Shown in pieces: positions 36,601 to 47,952 of a DNA stretch of 64,000 bases. The translations under genes and the position numbers were made by a program. The first letter of the stretch is position 1. The number at the start of each line of letters is the position of its first letter. Source of the DNA: Phellopilus nigrolimitatus. Its lineage: Eukaryota; Basidiomycota; Agaricomycetes; Hymenochaetales; Hymenochaetaceae. The DNA lies in NCBI GenBank assembly GCA_021029095.1, contig JAJOHG010000005.1, positions 372,001 to 436,000 on the forward strand, in the 5' to 3' direction. Below the pieces are notes generated by a model, which saw only the letters and a program-made list of their open reading frames with translations, ran no database searches and was not told the DNA's origin.

Positions 36601-37409
36601 GTAGTCCTCTTTCGATCAACGATCGGCGGTTCTTTGGGTCCGACTCATCGATTCTACAGAGCTAATGAGCTAGCAAACACCCAAATCTGGAGCCCTGCTA
36701 CAAAATCAGACTTGGAAATTAGAGATGAAGGTATAATATCATGGGTTACATGAAATGGCCTACATCTCCCGAAATGCGTACTGCTTCGTAGGCTGCACCC
36801 TTTTTTTGTCCATCCTGGCGAGCGGTCTTTTTACGTGTAAATCGTCCACGACGACGACGCTTCTATCTTCTTCATCCTTTACCCCCAAGCTCCTTGTCCA
36901 ACGAATCATTCTCTGCTGGAATCTCTGTGAAGTAAAGCTTGCTCCAACTTCACGTCACGATCCGCCTTGAGGTATCATTCTCCTCGATAGCTTCCGCTCC
37001 AGGTCGTCAGTTACTTACAACTCATGACGCTTCGTATCGTATGTTTACCAGCTTTCCGTCTCGGCAGACCGCATGCGCTCTCTTAATTGGCTTCTTCACT
37101 GGTTAAAGCTTGAACGAATCCGACTTGTTCCCATTCGTATATGCTGCGATCTTTTCTTGTCTTGTCTACCCTCGTCTGCGCTACTTTGGTTCTGTGCTTG
37201 AGTGAAAGGAATACATCCTCGTGCTTCTTTACTTCCTCACTTCGTCCCTCGACGCCATGAAGGGAGGGCGATCTGACGCGACTTTGCATCGATGACCTTC
37301 CGTGGATTATGTTCCAGACACTTTTGGACGCTCAGGCTTTATAAGACTAGTCGTCCCTCTCTGTCCTTTTCCTCAATCCTCAGTTATCCCAAGTTACCAG
37401 CTCTACGCA
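36601..37409. other. Intergenic region upstream of the small spliced gene
   Basis: About 800 bp. Short open frames on both strands, for example 37083-37289 on the minus strand, have no supporting signals. It probably contains the promoter of the 62-codon gene. Confidence 0.35.
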
Positions 37410-37787
37410 ATGTCGGCGATGAATGCATTCCCTGTACGTTTCTCTCCGTTTTATTCGCCCGCTCTTACGTCCGTCTCATACGTTTTGCTTCTTGTCTTCC
37501 CGTGGAGGTTGGGACTCGCGTGTACTTTCACCCGTCGGAGGGCGGTGTAAAATATGGTACTATTCAAGCCATCGCTCAGGCTGCAGATGTAAGCTCCGTT
37601 AATAGTACTTCAAATCCATTTGTCCATAATCATTTTTAGGGAACGCAAAGCGCCACAATTGAAGTGGAAGACACCGACAATACAATTGAGCTTCCGTATG
37701 CGTCTTTTTGCAGAGTTTCTTAAGTTTCGGTTTCATTCACAATATCGATCTGTTTACAGCATTGCCGCTCTTAACCGTGCTCACTAA
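37410..37787 (+). CDS. Small unknown protein (62 residues) from four exons, SH3/Tudor-barrel-like
   Basis: Four exons, 37410-37433, 37508-37588, 37640-37695 and 37760-37787, join in frame with introns of 74, 51 and 64 nt (donors GTACGT, GTAAGC, GTATGC; acceptors GAG, TAG, CAG). The product begins MSAMNAFPVGTRVYFHPSEG and ends PIAALNRAH. Its pattern, a turn-rich GTRVYF start followed by GGVKYGTIQAIAQAADGTQ and ATIEVEDTDNTIELP, resembles small SH3- or Tudor-like beta barrels. There is no signal peptide or membrane segment. It is too short and too interrupted to appear as a long open frame. The gene structure is supported by three phase-consistent introns; the fold is a guess and no function is assigned. 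Confidence 0.6.
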
Positions 37788-39013
37788 ACAAGCCATGTTT
37801 TCAAGGTTCCGATTGAGTCAAGCATTTGTAGTAGTGTTCATCTCATCTCATCTCTTGGACAAGGCTAGGACTGGCCGCATCCTGGGCAGGTGTAGTGGTA
37901 GCATGGCTTCGTTCAGTTGAAGAGATATGTCAGGTGGCCTGTGCGCCAAATTAAGATATCTTCATTTGCTCGTAAGTCTTCTCGTGTTCCGCTGCATTGC
38001 CAAACGCCACATTACTATCTCTTATCAACATTCTCTAATTTTGTTTGTCTCTCATAAGTCTATCACCTCAGGAACTAGATCGGTCGAGCTCATAACCTGA
38101 CGAGTGCAACAAAGTAGACCTACTCCAGTTGCTTGGCTATAGGTGCTGGTCGCATCACGTTGACTATACGCTCGGAGTGATTGGCTTGTGAGATCTCGGG
38201 GAGGGATGGCTGGGAAGGAAGAAAGGAATGCGTTCGGCGGTGCTTTCTGTCTCTTCGCACAATATCTATTATTGGTGCTTTTTCTGTCAAAGCGCTGCCG
38301 TATAGCAATGTCGTGCAACAATTCTTTCGATAAGTAGCTCCGAAGTTCGCTCAATACCTGCATCACTTTGTGTAACATGCTTACAATATCTAGAAAAAAA
38401 ATCTAACTCTGAGCGAGCAACATACAAGGAATTTGATGATTTGAATCTACAAAGAAGAGCAACGCGTCATTCTCAAAGCTTTGTCATTACCATTGAAATA
38501 TCGATTTTACATCAGGGCCTAGCCACTGAGGAAGACTGCGCGAAGGCACTTCCAGGCACTGAAAAGTGCATTGGAACCACCCTGGTATGAAGGACAAATC
38601 TGGCAGTAGATCCTGCGACGATCATCAAAGCAAGAACTCTCGTTCTTCGCGCGAGACAGAAGACGTCACGTAAGTTTCGAAGCTATAGACAACGGGGAAG
38701 CAACGCTGGAGGGCACGGCAGAACACCTCGTGTAAAAGGGGTCACTGGCGAATATGAACGCACCTGCGTAGCTCTTTTCTTACATGAAGTTATGTGAATC
38801 AAAGTGTGCAACCGGTGCGACTAAAACTCGTCATATGTACTTGCCGAGAATATACGGCCTTATTGCCGAGGTGTATTACCATGAGCCGTTTCATCGTCTA
38901 AAGGCGCGGGGTAAAATTGTACATCTGTCTGAGTTCTTATGATGTATTATATTCATCAACCGAGCTTTAGATCCTGAACGATTTAATTTCAGTCGTCAAA
39001 GATGTGTACCAAA
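37788..39013. other. Gene-poor stretch
   Basis: About 1.2 kb with only short open frames on either strand and no splice-consistent model. Nothing recognisable was found. Confidence 0.4.
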
Positions 39014-39892
39014 TCATAACGCACGCACTCTTATCATGATGCTGATTCGCTGGCCCTCTGTAGGCACCTCTCCGCGGAATTCTTTGTTTTTAGTAATAGA
39101 GTGCTTATACTCGAAACGCATAGCATCTCTGCGACAAGCCGACATCAGCAATGAGGACATGACAAATTTGAGAGAAACGAACTGACCTCTGTATATAAAC
39201 ACTTCCGGAAGGTAGTAACACTTCGAATGAGTCCTCTGCATCGCCAACTTTCTCCATTCGTAAAGTTCGTGGGGCACCTAGACTGACTCCAAGAATCCAA
39301 GAGCCACTTGCTTCGAGGTTGTCTACGTGCGGAAATATTTCCCCCTCAGCGCCGAGGTGCAGAATGTGTGTTTGCGTTTTCACGTCGGGCGTGATTCCTT
39401 GAGACGTTCTAAAATCGGAGACAAAGCAAGCGCATCCTCAGAGGGCCATGATGTCAAGTGCGTCTCGCGGAAGTTGGAAATAACGCCATCGTAATGTCCC
39501 TAAGCGTTGGCCCTTCTCCATTATTCAATTAGTTAATACCCCAAATATAAGCTAATCACCTCTTGAAACTCGTACATCTCATCCGGCTGGAACAGATCGC
39601 TAATTGACTCCAAAGCTGACTCCGGATTCGGATTCAGAGTGAAGGCGGATGTGTTCGGTGATGACCTGCGTGCACGTCGTCTCCTAGCCCGAAGTGTCGG
39701 GTCTACAGAGTCCAGCTTTTTCAATGAGCTTTGAAGAAGGATTCTTTGCTCTCGTGTACTGAAGAAAAATGGATGAAACGTGAACAAAGAGCTTTCTGGA
39801 GCTTTCGCATCCTTGAAGAAATATGTTAGTCCCTCTGCGTGCTTGCTATCGGCGATTTTCCGCGCAGTGTAGCATATTCGAGAGCAGAACAT
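39014..39892 (-). CDS. AlkB-like dioxygenase, ALKBH7 type (apparent -1 frameshift)
   Basis: Member of the Fe(II)/2-oxoglutarate AlkB superfamily; ALKBH7 proteins are mitochondrial in animals. Exons 39892-39560, 39499-39187 and 39128-39014. Conserved marks: HYDGVISNFRE, HILHLGAEGEIFPHVDNLEA (metal-binding HxD as HVD), SGSWILGVSLGAPRTLRME, LLPSGSVYIQRDAMRFEYKH (distal His) and a late ISIMIRV strand with an Arg. The frame breaks near 39400, where ILERL should continue into GITPDVKTQTH; one base appears to be missing (exon 2 is 313 nt, one short of the required phase). With one base restored the protein is 253 residues. The basic, Ser-rich N-terminal half could help mitochondrial targeting, but this is not clear. 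The start ATG is the first in the open frame. Confidence 0.8.
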
Positions 39893-40088
39893 CGGGATGC
39901 GAGTGTGCGCAGGTTCAGAAGTTATTTTGAAGTCTACGCGAATTACGTGATCTGTTCAACACTGACAATAGTGATTTGCCACTGGGCTTTACGGTTTCAC
40001 CAAGCCCGTCGACGCTGACACAAACTTCTTGAGTCTTTTTGTGGAGTTTCGACACTTTGTGCCATCCAAAGGATAGCCACGACCTCGT

Positions 40089-41375
40089 ATGTCGATTATT
40101 GACAGCGATGGCCAAGCAGAGCAAGGAAACTCCCTATACGCTGCCTTGGCTCGAACCTTGACCAGGAGTGTCGCTCTCTACTTCTCGAGACCAGTCAGAC
40201 TATTCAGGCCCTCCAAAGGTTCAAATGCTCTTTTCCATCACTCTCTTTCTTACAAGGTAGCTCAATGATCTTGTGTGTTTGCATGTCTTTTAGTATCCGG
40301 ATGGATGTTTCTGCAAGGACTGGCGTCCCAGAAAGGCGTTTCTCTCTCTCCCAAATTCATCAGTCACCTGGTCAAAAAACACGGTGTCAGTTACACGACT
40401 TCTACCCTTCTTAATCTACGACTGGTCGATTGACGAGCAATGCCAGCTGTTTGTTCTCCCTCGACATTTCATCCCTCCACTGGCAGTGAATGCTGTTCTC
40501 GGAACTGTCTTATGGGAGACGTATTCAGAGACAACCAATTTCCTAGAGGGGCATATGTCATATCCTCTTGCTATCTCGCTTCTTTCTGGGGCTATTGCAG
40601 GGGGCGCGCAAGCAGTAGTTGCTGCTCCCGCGGAAAACGTCAGACTAGTGCTCGAAGGTGGCGGTAATCATGCAGGCTGGTCATCTGTTTGGCGAGATGT
40701 CTTTTTGGGGCGACAACCAGAAATGGATATCTCGAAAGCTCAGAATTTACGTGAAGCGCGGCAGGTGCGCCAGTGGATGAAAGAAGTCGGAGAAATGGCT
40801 GGGCGAGGCTGGTTTGGTTTTGGCTGGGGCTTTTGCAAGGACGTCTGTGGTGAGTGTCTTCTTCGAAAGCACTCTATTCCCCTAATGAATGACTTGTACA
40901 AGGATTCGCCATCTTCTTTTCGATATTTGAGCTCACCAGAAGGACGGCTCTTACTTTGAAATCCAAATCTTTGGAAGTAATGAATGCCCTCGAAGGCAAG
41001 CAAGCTGCGAAATCTCATGTACCCCGCGTTGTACATGGCATGACCTTGGTAGGCGGTGGGGTTCTCGCGGGATTAGCTTATGAGATGTCCTCAAGACCTT
41101 TCGACCTGACTCGCCGAATTGTCCATGCCCAGCATGTCACAGACCCAAAACATAGCACCGCCAGTGCGGTGCTTCAAATACTGACGAAGAAGGCGCGAGA
41201 CGATGGAATTCTTTCGTTTTTCCGCGCTGCGCCAGTGCACGAGTCGGCCGGGCCTGCTCAATCGACGAGTGTGTGCAGGCGTCGCATGTTTTCGATGCTG
41301 CGTGTGCTTGGTCGAGTAGGACCGTGGGGAGCAGGGTTCTTGATGTGGGAAGCCTTTGGACCAGGCCTCTCATAA
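40089..41375 (+). CDS. Mitochondrial-carrier-like protein
   Basis: Exons 40089-40218, 40294-40385, 40447-40849 and 40903-41375 encode 365 residues. Hydrophobic repeats carry degenerate mitochondrial carrier motifs: APAENVRLVLEGG (P-x-E-x-x-R) in the middle and RPFDLTRRIV (P-x-D-x-x-R) near the end. LFVLPRHFIPPLAVNAVLGTVLWETY resembles a group of fungal carrier-like proteins of unassigned substrate. The start at 40089 was chosen because the ATG at 40108 runs into a stop in its frame, whereas the 40089 frame leads into ALARTLTRSVALYFSRPVRL. The substrate is unknown. It lies head-to-head with the ALKBH7-like gene (about 200 bp between starts), so the two probably share a promoter region. Confidence 0.75.
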
Positions 41376-41612
41376 TTGAACATCATAACCAAGTACGAAT
41401 AATGCAAGGACCTCACTAGATTACATATAGTATGTACAGTTACATTTTGGGTGGAAATTGTTAGTAATTATAGTCACTAATAGTAATTCTTGTAAGCAAC
41501 TCCTGGTGGTTAGCTTTTCATACAATCTAGATCTTTCTACGCATCACCGGTGTCGATAAATGCTTTGGTAAAGATTGATTTCAATTCATACGTACCTTTT
41601 ACCACCGTCGCC

Positions 41613-43039
41613 ATGCCTGTTTGCACACGAAACGGCTGCAAAAAGGAGTTCTCGCTCGGTGAGAACAAAGACGGTGTTTGCACATATCACCCCGGCGCAC
41701 CGGTAAGCTGCTTGATCTTTCTCACTCACGTCACTGAAAGGGAAGTGTCATTTGAATGTCGTTAAAAGGTCTTTCATGAAGGGCTCAAGTCCTGGTCGTG
41801 TTGTTCGGATGTGAACAAACCAGAACTTGACTTCGATGAGTTTATGAAGATAGGGGTACGTTTTTGAACTTCATACGTGGTCTCCGACCGCCGAATGAAG
41901 GATTTGTACAGGGATGCCAATCAGGCTTGCATACGACCGAGGGCAGCAAGCCAGATAAGCCAAAGGACTCAGCGCCAGTAAACCTTCAGTCGAGTCGGAT
42001 CAGTGATGGCAAGGAAATATACACTACCGGCGTACCCTCCTCACAGCTGGCGCCTGGTGCCGCTCCAAAAGTCCATACGTCTCCGCCAGTCGAGGAGGAA
42101 GATGACCCAACTATATCTGTAACTCCTGGAACGCACTGCAGGAGAAAGGGATGCGGTACGGAGTTCGTTAGTGACGAGGAGAGTAGGAGCGATAGTGCTG
42201 TTTGCACATATCATCCGTCCCCGGTAGGTCGTCTTTCTTCCAAGTCGCTTACAGCGCTGATTGAGTCATATCCTAGCCCATTTTTCACGAAGGGAGCAAG
42301 GTAATGAGTCCTTTGTTTCGTCATTTCTTTTACAGTGCAAACTCCCTCCCAGGGTTACCTCTGCTGCAAAAGAAGGGTGCTCGAATTTGACGAATTCCTT
42401 AAAATAGAGGGTTGCAAGAAAGGCAGGCACCTTTTCGCGCCTAAAAAGACCAATGACACTGTAAGGCATCCGCTTCCCTTGAACGTGAAAGAACGTATAT
42501 AAATTTTTGCTAATAATCGCAAAGGCGGAAGTTCAAACAAATTGTGGTATAGATCACTATCAAACACCGCTGACCGTCTGTGTCTCGATTTTTGCAAAAC
42601 AAACAGACAGGACGCGAAGCATAGTAAACGTCGAGGAGAATAAGGTGCATTGCTTTATCACTCTCATCTCATCTCACTGTATAGGTAATTGACGTTATCC
42701 TGATTCAGGTCGACCTTGATCTCTTTTTTCTCGACTCGAAACGCTTCACCCGGTCGCTCAATCTATTCGGCCCTATCATTCCCGAGGAGTCAAAATATAC
42801 CATTATGGGAACAAAGGTGAGGAACTTCCGTGGGTTCCTAGACGAGGAGCACGGAACCAACTATCTGCCAGGTTGAATTGATTCTGAAGAAGAAAGACAA
42901 CCGAAGCTGGAACCTGCTCGAGAAAACTGAACAAGATCTGGGCGGGTTTAACCTAACATTCGGTGTTGGGGGCCGGACAGGGACAATCGGAAGTCGAGTA
43001 CCGCCCGTGCTTGCAAAAGACAATTCTCCACGGGTGTAA
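41613..43039 (+). CDS. CHORD and CS domain protein (CHORDC1/RAR1-type Hsp90 co-chaperone)
   Basis: Eight exons, 41613-41702, 41769-41855, 41912-42223, 42277-42300, 42353-42460, 42525-42644, 42709-42816 and 42872-43039, give 338 residues. Two zinc-binding CHORD repeats are clear: CTRNGCKKEFSLGENKDGVC with YHPGAPVFHEGLKSWSCC, and HCRRKGCGTEF with CTYHPSPPIFHEGSKGYLCC. They are followed by a CS (p23-like) domain: CGIDHYQTPLTVCVSIFAK and YTIMGTKVELILKKKDNRSW. This order (CHORD-CHORD-CS) is that of animal CHORDC1/Melusin; plant RAR1 lacks CS. Such proteins bind Hsp90 and SGT1. One exon is only 24 nt (42277-42300), coding for the invariant IFHEGSK region. All phases agree. Confidence 0.93.
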
Positions 43040-43140
43040 GGTGCAGGGAAGGGCAAGCTTTAAGTCGCGTTTGTAGATGTGTAAAAGGGTTTAGTTAGCG
43101 ATAGCATACAATATCAATGAGGTTTAGTAATATATATTGG

Positions 43141-46100
43141 TTAGAGTTGCCCGGGTTTTTCTAGCCGTTGGAAAAACTGTATGAGATCGCCATTACGAAG
43201 GTCGTCGAAGCCAGACAAGTTCATGCCGCATTCCAGGCCTTTCTTCACTTCTGTAACATCTCGTTTGAGAATACGCAAGGTGCTCAGGGTGCCTATTATG
43301 AACTAAGTTGAAGTACAGAGAAAGACACAAAAATTTCAGCGACATACCCTCGTGGATAGTTTCACCGTTCCTCAACACTCTAACATGTTTGTCTTTCTCT
43401 ACAATGCCATTCGACACTCGACAGCCGGCCACTTTGATGATTGACCTGCCTTTGCCATTGATGTCGAAAAGTTGCAGCACGTTTGCCTCGCCTGTCACAC
43501 GTTTCTCAATGATGGGAGGCAAAAGCTTGATGATCCTCGCCTTGACCTCGTCGAGCACACTGTAGATGATTTTCGATGAGAAGACCGGGATGCTGTTCTG
43601 CGCGGCCGCTTGATCAGCTATGCGCGAAACGTTCACAGAGAAGGCAACAATCATCCCTAGGCAACAAGATAATGTCAACGAAGAAAAAGGATCTAGCAAG
43701 TAATGTGCAAACCTTCTGCTGCCCTAGCAAGCATGACATCAGACTCACCAACCTCACCTACTCCCGTGGAGACGACCTTTGTGATGGCATCCTTGTTCCC
43801 AATGCCTTCCACCGCTGCCGCCAAAGCCTCTACGCTCCCGCTAACATCACCTTTGATTATAAGGCGCAGTTCCTTCGGCCCCATTGCCTTCATAACAGGC
43901 GCATGCGCTGCCTCCTCAAGCGTGTTTTGAGCCCTTTGCTCGCGCTCTTCACGTTCCTGGCGGCGTGATGCATTGATCGCCTCCGCGTCACCTAGAGTTG
44001 CCTCAAGGCTCGCCTGTCGCAGGCGATTCTCCACGGCACGTTTTACGTCGTTCTCTTTACCCTGTAGGACCTCATCCCCCGCTGAGGGAAGCATCTTCCA
44101 GCCAGTTACGATGACGGCTGACCCCGGTGTCGAGCTCTTAACAGTTTCTCCTTGAGAGTCCATTAGCTGCCGTATCTTCGCGAAAGTGGTGCCGCTGATG
44201 ATGTGTGAGGACGGCGTGAGCTTCCCGCGGAGGAGCAAAACAGTAGCCGTGTTCCTAAATCAAATAAGTCAATAGGGTGACTATGGAAATCCTGATCTAA
44301 AAAGCGAACCCCAGACCCTTCTGGACTTTCGACTCCAAAACATATCCGTGTGCAGGGCCATCTGCTTCCGCGCGGATGTCTTGCATTTCAGCAACAAGTG
44401 AAATGGTCTCTATGAGTGTATCAAGACCATGTCCCGTCAAGCCCGATACTTCCACAGAGGGTATGTCCCCTCCCATTACCTCCAGTTCTATGCCTTCCGC
44501 CCATAGCGCAGTCATGACTTTGTCCTAAAAATTTGAACAAAATCATTATAATAGACAAGTGGGCTCGAAAAACGAAAATAGCTCACAATATCTGCACCCT
44601 GCTTGTCGACCTTGTTTATCGCAACGACGACACCAGCCTTCCCTCTGTCATTTTTTATGAGATTGATAATCTCTTTCGTTTGCGGCATAACCCCATCGTC
44701 TGCTGCAACAACAAGCACAATGATGTCCGTCACCTGTGCCCCGCGCGCACGCATGGCTGAAAACGCAGCATGCCCTGGCGTGTCGAGGAAGGTAATAGTA
44801 TCGGGGATGTCTGACGACGCCGACACACCAGGGACGGGAACGGAAAAGGCACCGATATGCTGAGTAATCCCACCTGCTTCACCCTTTGCTACAGCTGAAG
44901 AGCGAAGGGTGTCAAGGAGCGTGGTCTTCCCGTGATCAACATGTCCCATGATAGTAACTACAGGCGGACGGCGAGGAAGGGAGGCGTAGTCAGGATGTGG
45001 AGGTCTATCCACGGATTAGGTAAGAGAAGAGCAGTAATTGTACAAGAGGCCGCACTTACGACGCATATATATCAAACGCTGCTTCGTCATCCACCAGCGG
45101 ATTTCTGTTGAATTCCATAGCCAAAAGCGAAGCATCATCGGCAGAAAGCACTGTAAAAGCGCAATGAGTTTAAGATAAACATCAAGCCTAGTAAGGCTTG
45201 ACGCACTATGGTCGTATGATGACTGGCTTTCCATGTCATTTCTAAGCATACAGTTTTGCAACGTTTCTAAATATGAGAATTAGCATACGAAAGCACCGAA
45301 GATGCGGAATTATACACACCTAATCGAACACCAAGTAATCGAGCCAGATTTCCGACAGAGACGATACTTGGAATAGCAACGTCCAGACTGACTGATCGAA
45401 TCGCTCTTGGTTTCTTTTTCGCTTTCTTGACTGCCTCCATTCGATCCTCATGCATTCTAGAATGTTTCGGTATTTCAACTGCCCCGCCCATCCTGAGACG
45501 TTCGACAACAGAGCCACGCAATTTGAAGCTGTCGCGCTGACCGCGCTTATTCCTTTCGCCTTCATCCGTGCTTTCGAACCTGTCCGTAGGCCTAGAATAG
45601 TCTATATCAACCCCCATTGCTCGTACAGGTCGATCCCGTCTCCGCGGGTTCTTGTAGGCTTCAAACGTGAGATCCGCTTGTAGGTCTCGCTCTCTCGCTT
45701 CCATTGATGCAGACTGTTCGCGAAGATTAGGCAAAGTTATTCCACCTGCGGACAGGTGCGGAGCCGAGTCTCTGTCCAATTGGATACCAGTTTTTGAGGA
45801 TAGTTTTCCCATCCATGGTGACTTCTTTGTTGTGCAGTCTGCAGGGGACTGCGGTGCCCGATGGTGCCAAGAGCCTCCATTTCTTGGTTGATTCTGAGGG
45901 CGATTGCGAAAGGCGTAGTTCCTGGAAGCGCTTGAAGGTGCACGAGAGGCATCCAGATCACCGAGAACGGTGCTGCGCGATGGTTCAACAGGGGTCTGCC
46001 GTGCCCACCTGTTGACATTCGGTCGGTGCGGCTCTCCAGGTCGCTGTTGCTGGCCGTGGGAGCCACTTGGAGAAGGAGCAAATTCTGGCTCACTTGGACG

Positions 46101-46323
46101 TGCCCACTTGGACTTTGCGGGTGATGTCGACGAGTTCGCACTCGCTTGCGGTCGGCCCCATTTGCCTAACGTGGGAGGCTGCAACTATGAGCGGACATCA
46201 ATACGGCTGAAATGAAGCACGGCTCACTGCAGGCTTGAGCGCCGCTGCGGACGCTAGAGAGCGCGATGAACCGGCGCGGGATAGCAAAAGCGAGCGGACT
46301 TGTTTCGACTGTCTGCCATGCAT
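43141..46323 (-). CDS. Mitochondrial translation initiation factor IF-2
   Basis: GTPase that brings initiator tRNA to the mitochondrial ribosome. Exons 46323-46228, 46184-45320, 45266-45207, 45150-45060, 45004-44587, 44524-44310, 44254-43713, 43656-43348 and 43292-43141, about 915 residues. The first exon encodes a basic, Ser/Ala/Leu-rich presequence ([20 protein letters not shown]) suited to mitochondrial import; this decided the start. A long disordered, WAR-motif-rich N-terminus follows. G-domain motifs: GHVDHGKTT (G1), [10 protein letters not shown] (switch I region), DTPGH (G3), NKVDK (G4) and a VSGLTGHG G5-like loop. The C-terminal IF-2 domains show [25 protein letters not shown] and [18 protein letters not shown]. 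All exon phases agree. Confidence 0.94.
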
Positions 46324-46652
46324 AACCCGTACTAGCCCGCTAAGTTGCCTGCCAGCAGGTGAATACAAGGCTAATTGTCTTCAAAGCAGACTGTGTAAAC
46401 GTCGTGGTCGCCGGAAAAGTGAAATTTCGCTTCCTTCCGAACCACAGTTTACGTCATCAGGTTTCCATCATCATATGCGTTACTAGTCTATGCTATTACA
46501 AAATGCACCTGAACAGATGCCAGACGAGGGACTTCCTTGGGTCGGTAGGCCCTGGTGCGATACGCGATCAAGTTCAAAGACAAGAAAAATTGCAGAAATG
46601 CGAATCACGGTACATAAAATACACTCAACTTGCTCATAGAAATACATAACGC

Positions 46653-47727
46653 TCATTCCTCGTAGATCCGAACGGCACCCCGTCCCCACTTCTCCATCAC
46701 TGTTCTCCCCATGCTCGTCGGTTGCGAGAATGCCGCATCTCCCTTTACCGGGTCGAGTTCGCACCCGTAAATTAGGGTTTTCGCTGCGGCTGTCAGCAAC
46801 GCCTCCGCAACCCCCTTTCTCCTATGTACGGATGATACGAAGAGTCGCGGCACCCCCATTGGCGTCGGCAGCTTTCCAGGCTTACAGTACAGGTTTCCCT
46901 CAACGTGTATCAGTGATGAAGACGGGTTCTCCAGAGCAGAGATTTCTTCTTGAGTCGCAACCTGCATGGCGCCGGAAATCTGCTGCGCGACCACACAACC
47001 GACGATCTTCTCTCGCGTGTTGCCTGGTGTGCATAGAAGGAAGAGGTAGACTTTAGAGAGCTCCAGAGATTCAGGAGTCATATCCGGTGCAGAAAGGGCG
47101 AGATTGGCTGTCTTCAGGTACGCCATAACCTATGTCCCCGTTAGCAAGAATTCGCGGATACGGTCTGCGTCCGAGCCATACCTTATTACGAATCTTCCCT
47201 CCAGCGCTAGCCTTCACGGCAACAATCCGTCCTTTCTCTCCGCGCTTCAGCGTCACATTTTCTTCCACGACCGTAACATCCCCACTTGCTCGTCCGCGCT
47301 CCTTCTCTTCCTCCCTTCCCCATTCCATCCCCTTCTGCACGCGCGCACAATGCACCTTATGTAAACTTTCGTCGTCCGGTGCACCACGCGTGTATGACAA
47401 GTCACATAGCGAGCAGGTCCTTAGAACAGACTGGTCGATGCTGAAGTGCAGCTGCGTGAGCAACCCCGCCTTTTTCTTGTCTCTCGCGTTCGTCTTTGGT
47501 TTCTCTCCTGTGATTGGTCTCTTTAAAGCGATCTTCTTCGTTGGTTGTGACGCGACATTAGAGAGATGGTCGGTGAGGGGGCGCTTTCGCTTGGTTAACA
47601 TAGAATCGGTTTCGCTAGTAGGCGACGACGACAGCGAGGCGTCCGATGAGTAGGGCGTAGTTGCGAACCGCGGCCTCCCGCCTTGGGAACCGTAGGTACG
47701 TTTCACTCCGGATCTCGCAAAAGACAT
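46653..47727 (-). CDS. ECO1: N-acetyltransferase Eco1/Ctf7 (sister chromatid cohesion)
   Basis: Acetylates the Smc3 subunit of cohesin in S phase to establish cohesion. Two exons, 47727-47182 and 47129-46653, give 340 residues. A disordered basic N-terminus of about 100 residues precedes the C2H2 zinc finger (RTCSLCDLSYTRGAPDDESLHKVHC, shown here by its Cys and His residues). The acetyl-CoA site VHRRKGVAEALL (RxxGxA) and the ESCO signature DAAFSQPTSMGRTVMEKWG close the protein. The single intron (53 nt, GTATGG...ATAG) is in phase 0. It ends about 330 bp from the mtIF2 start and both are on the minus strand. Confidence 0.93.
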
Positions 47728-47952
47728 TGTGGTACGCGAGTGCGAAAGGAAGAGCTGCAGTTCGACATCCTAAGCAACAGACTGTGGGGTGACGCCTCGT
47801 GGCTCGTGTTGACACAACAAAATAGAACAGAACACGACGCGTCACAGGCACGTGTCCACACGTTATTAAATTAAAATTCAACCGAATTACATGAAGACAA
47901 AATACATAGTACAGCAATCTGTATAGGAAATGAAACCGTTCATCGAACGTGC

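Noticed and set aside
39915..40124. Open frame on the minus strand upstream of the ALKBH7-like gene as an additional 5' exon
   Set aside because: No acceptor/donor pair joins it in frame, and the ATG at 39892 is adequate.
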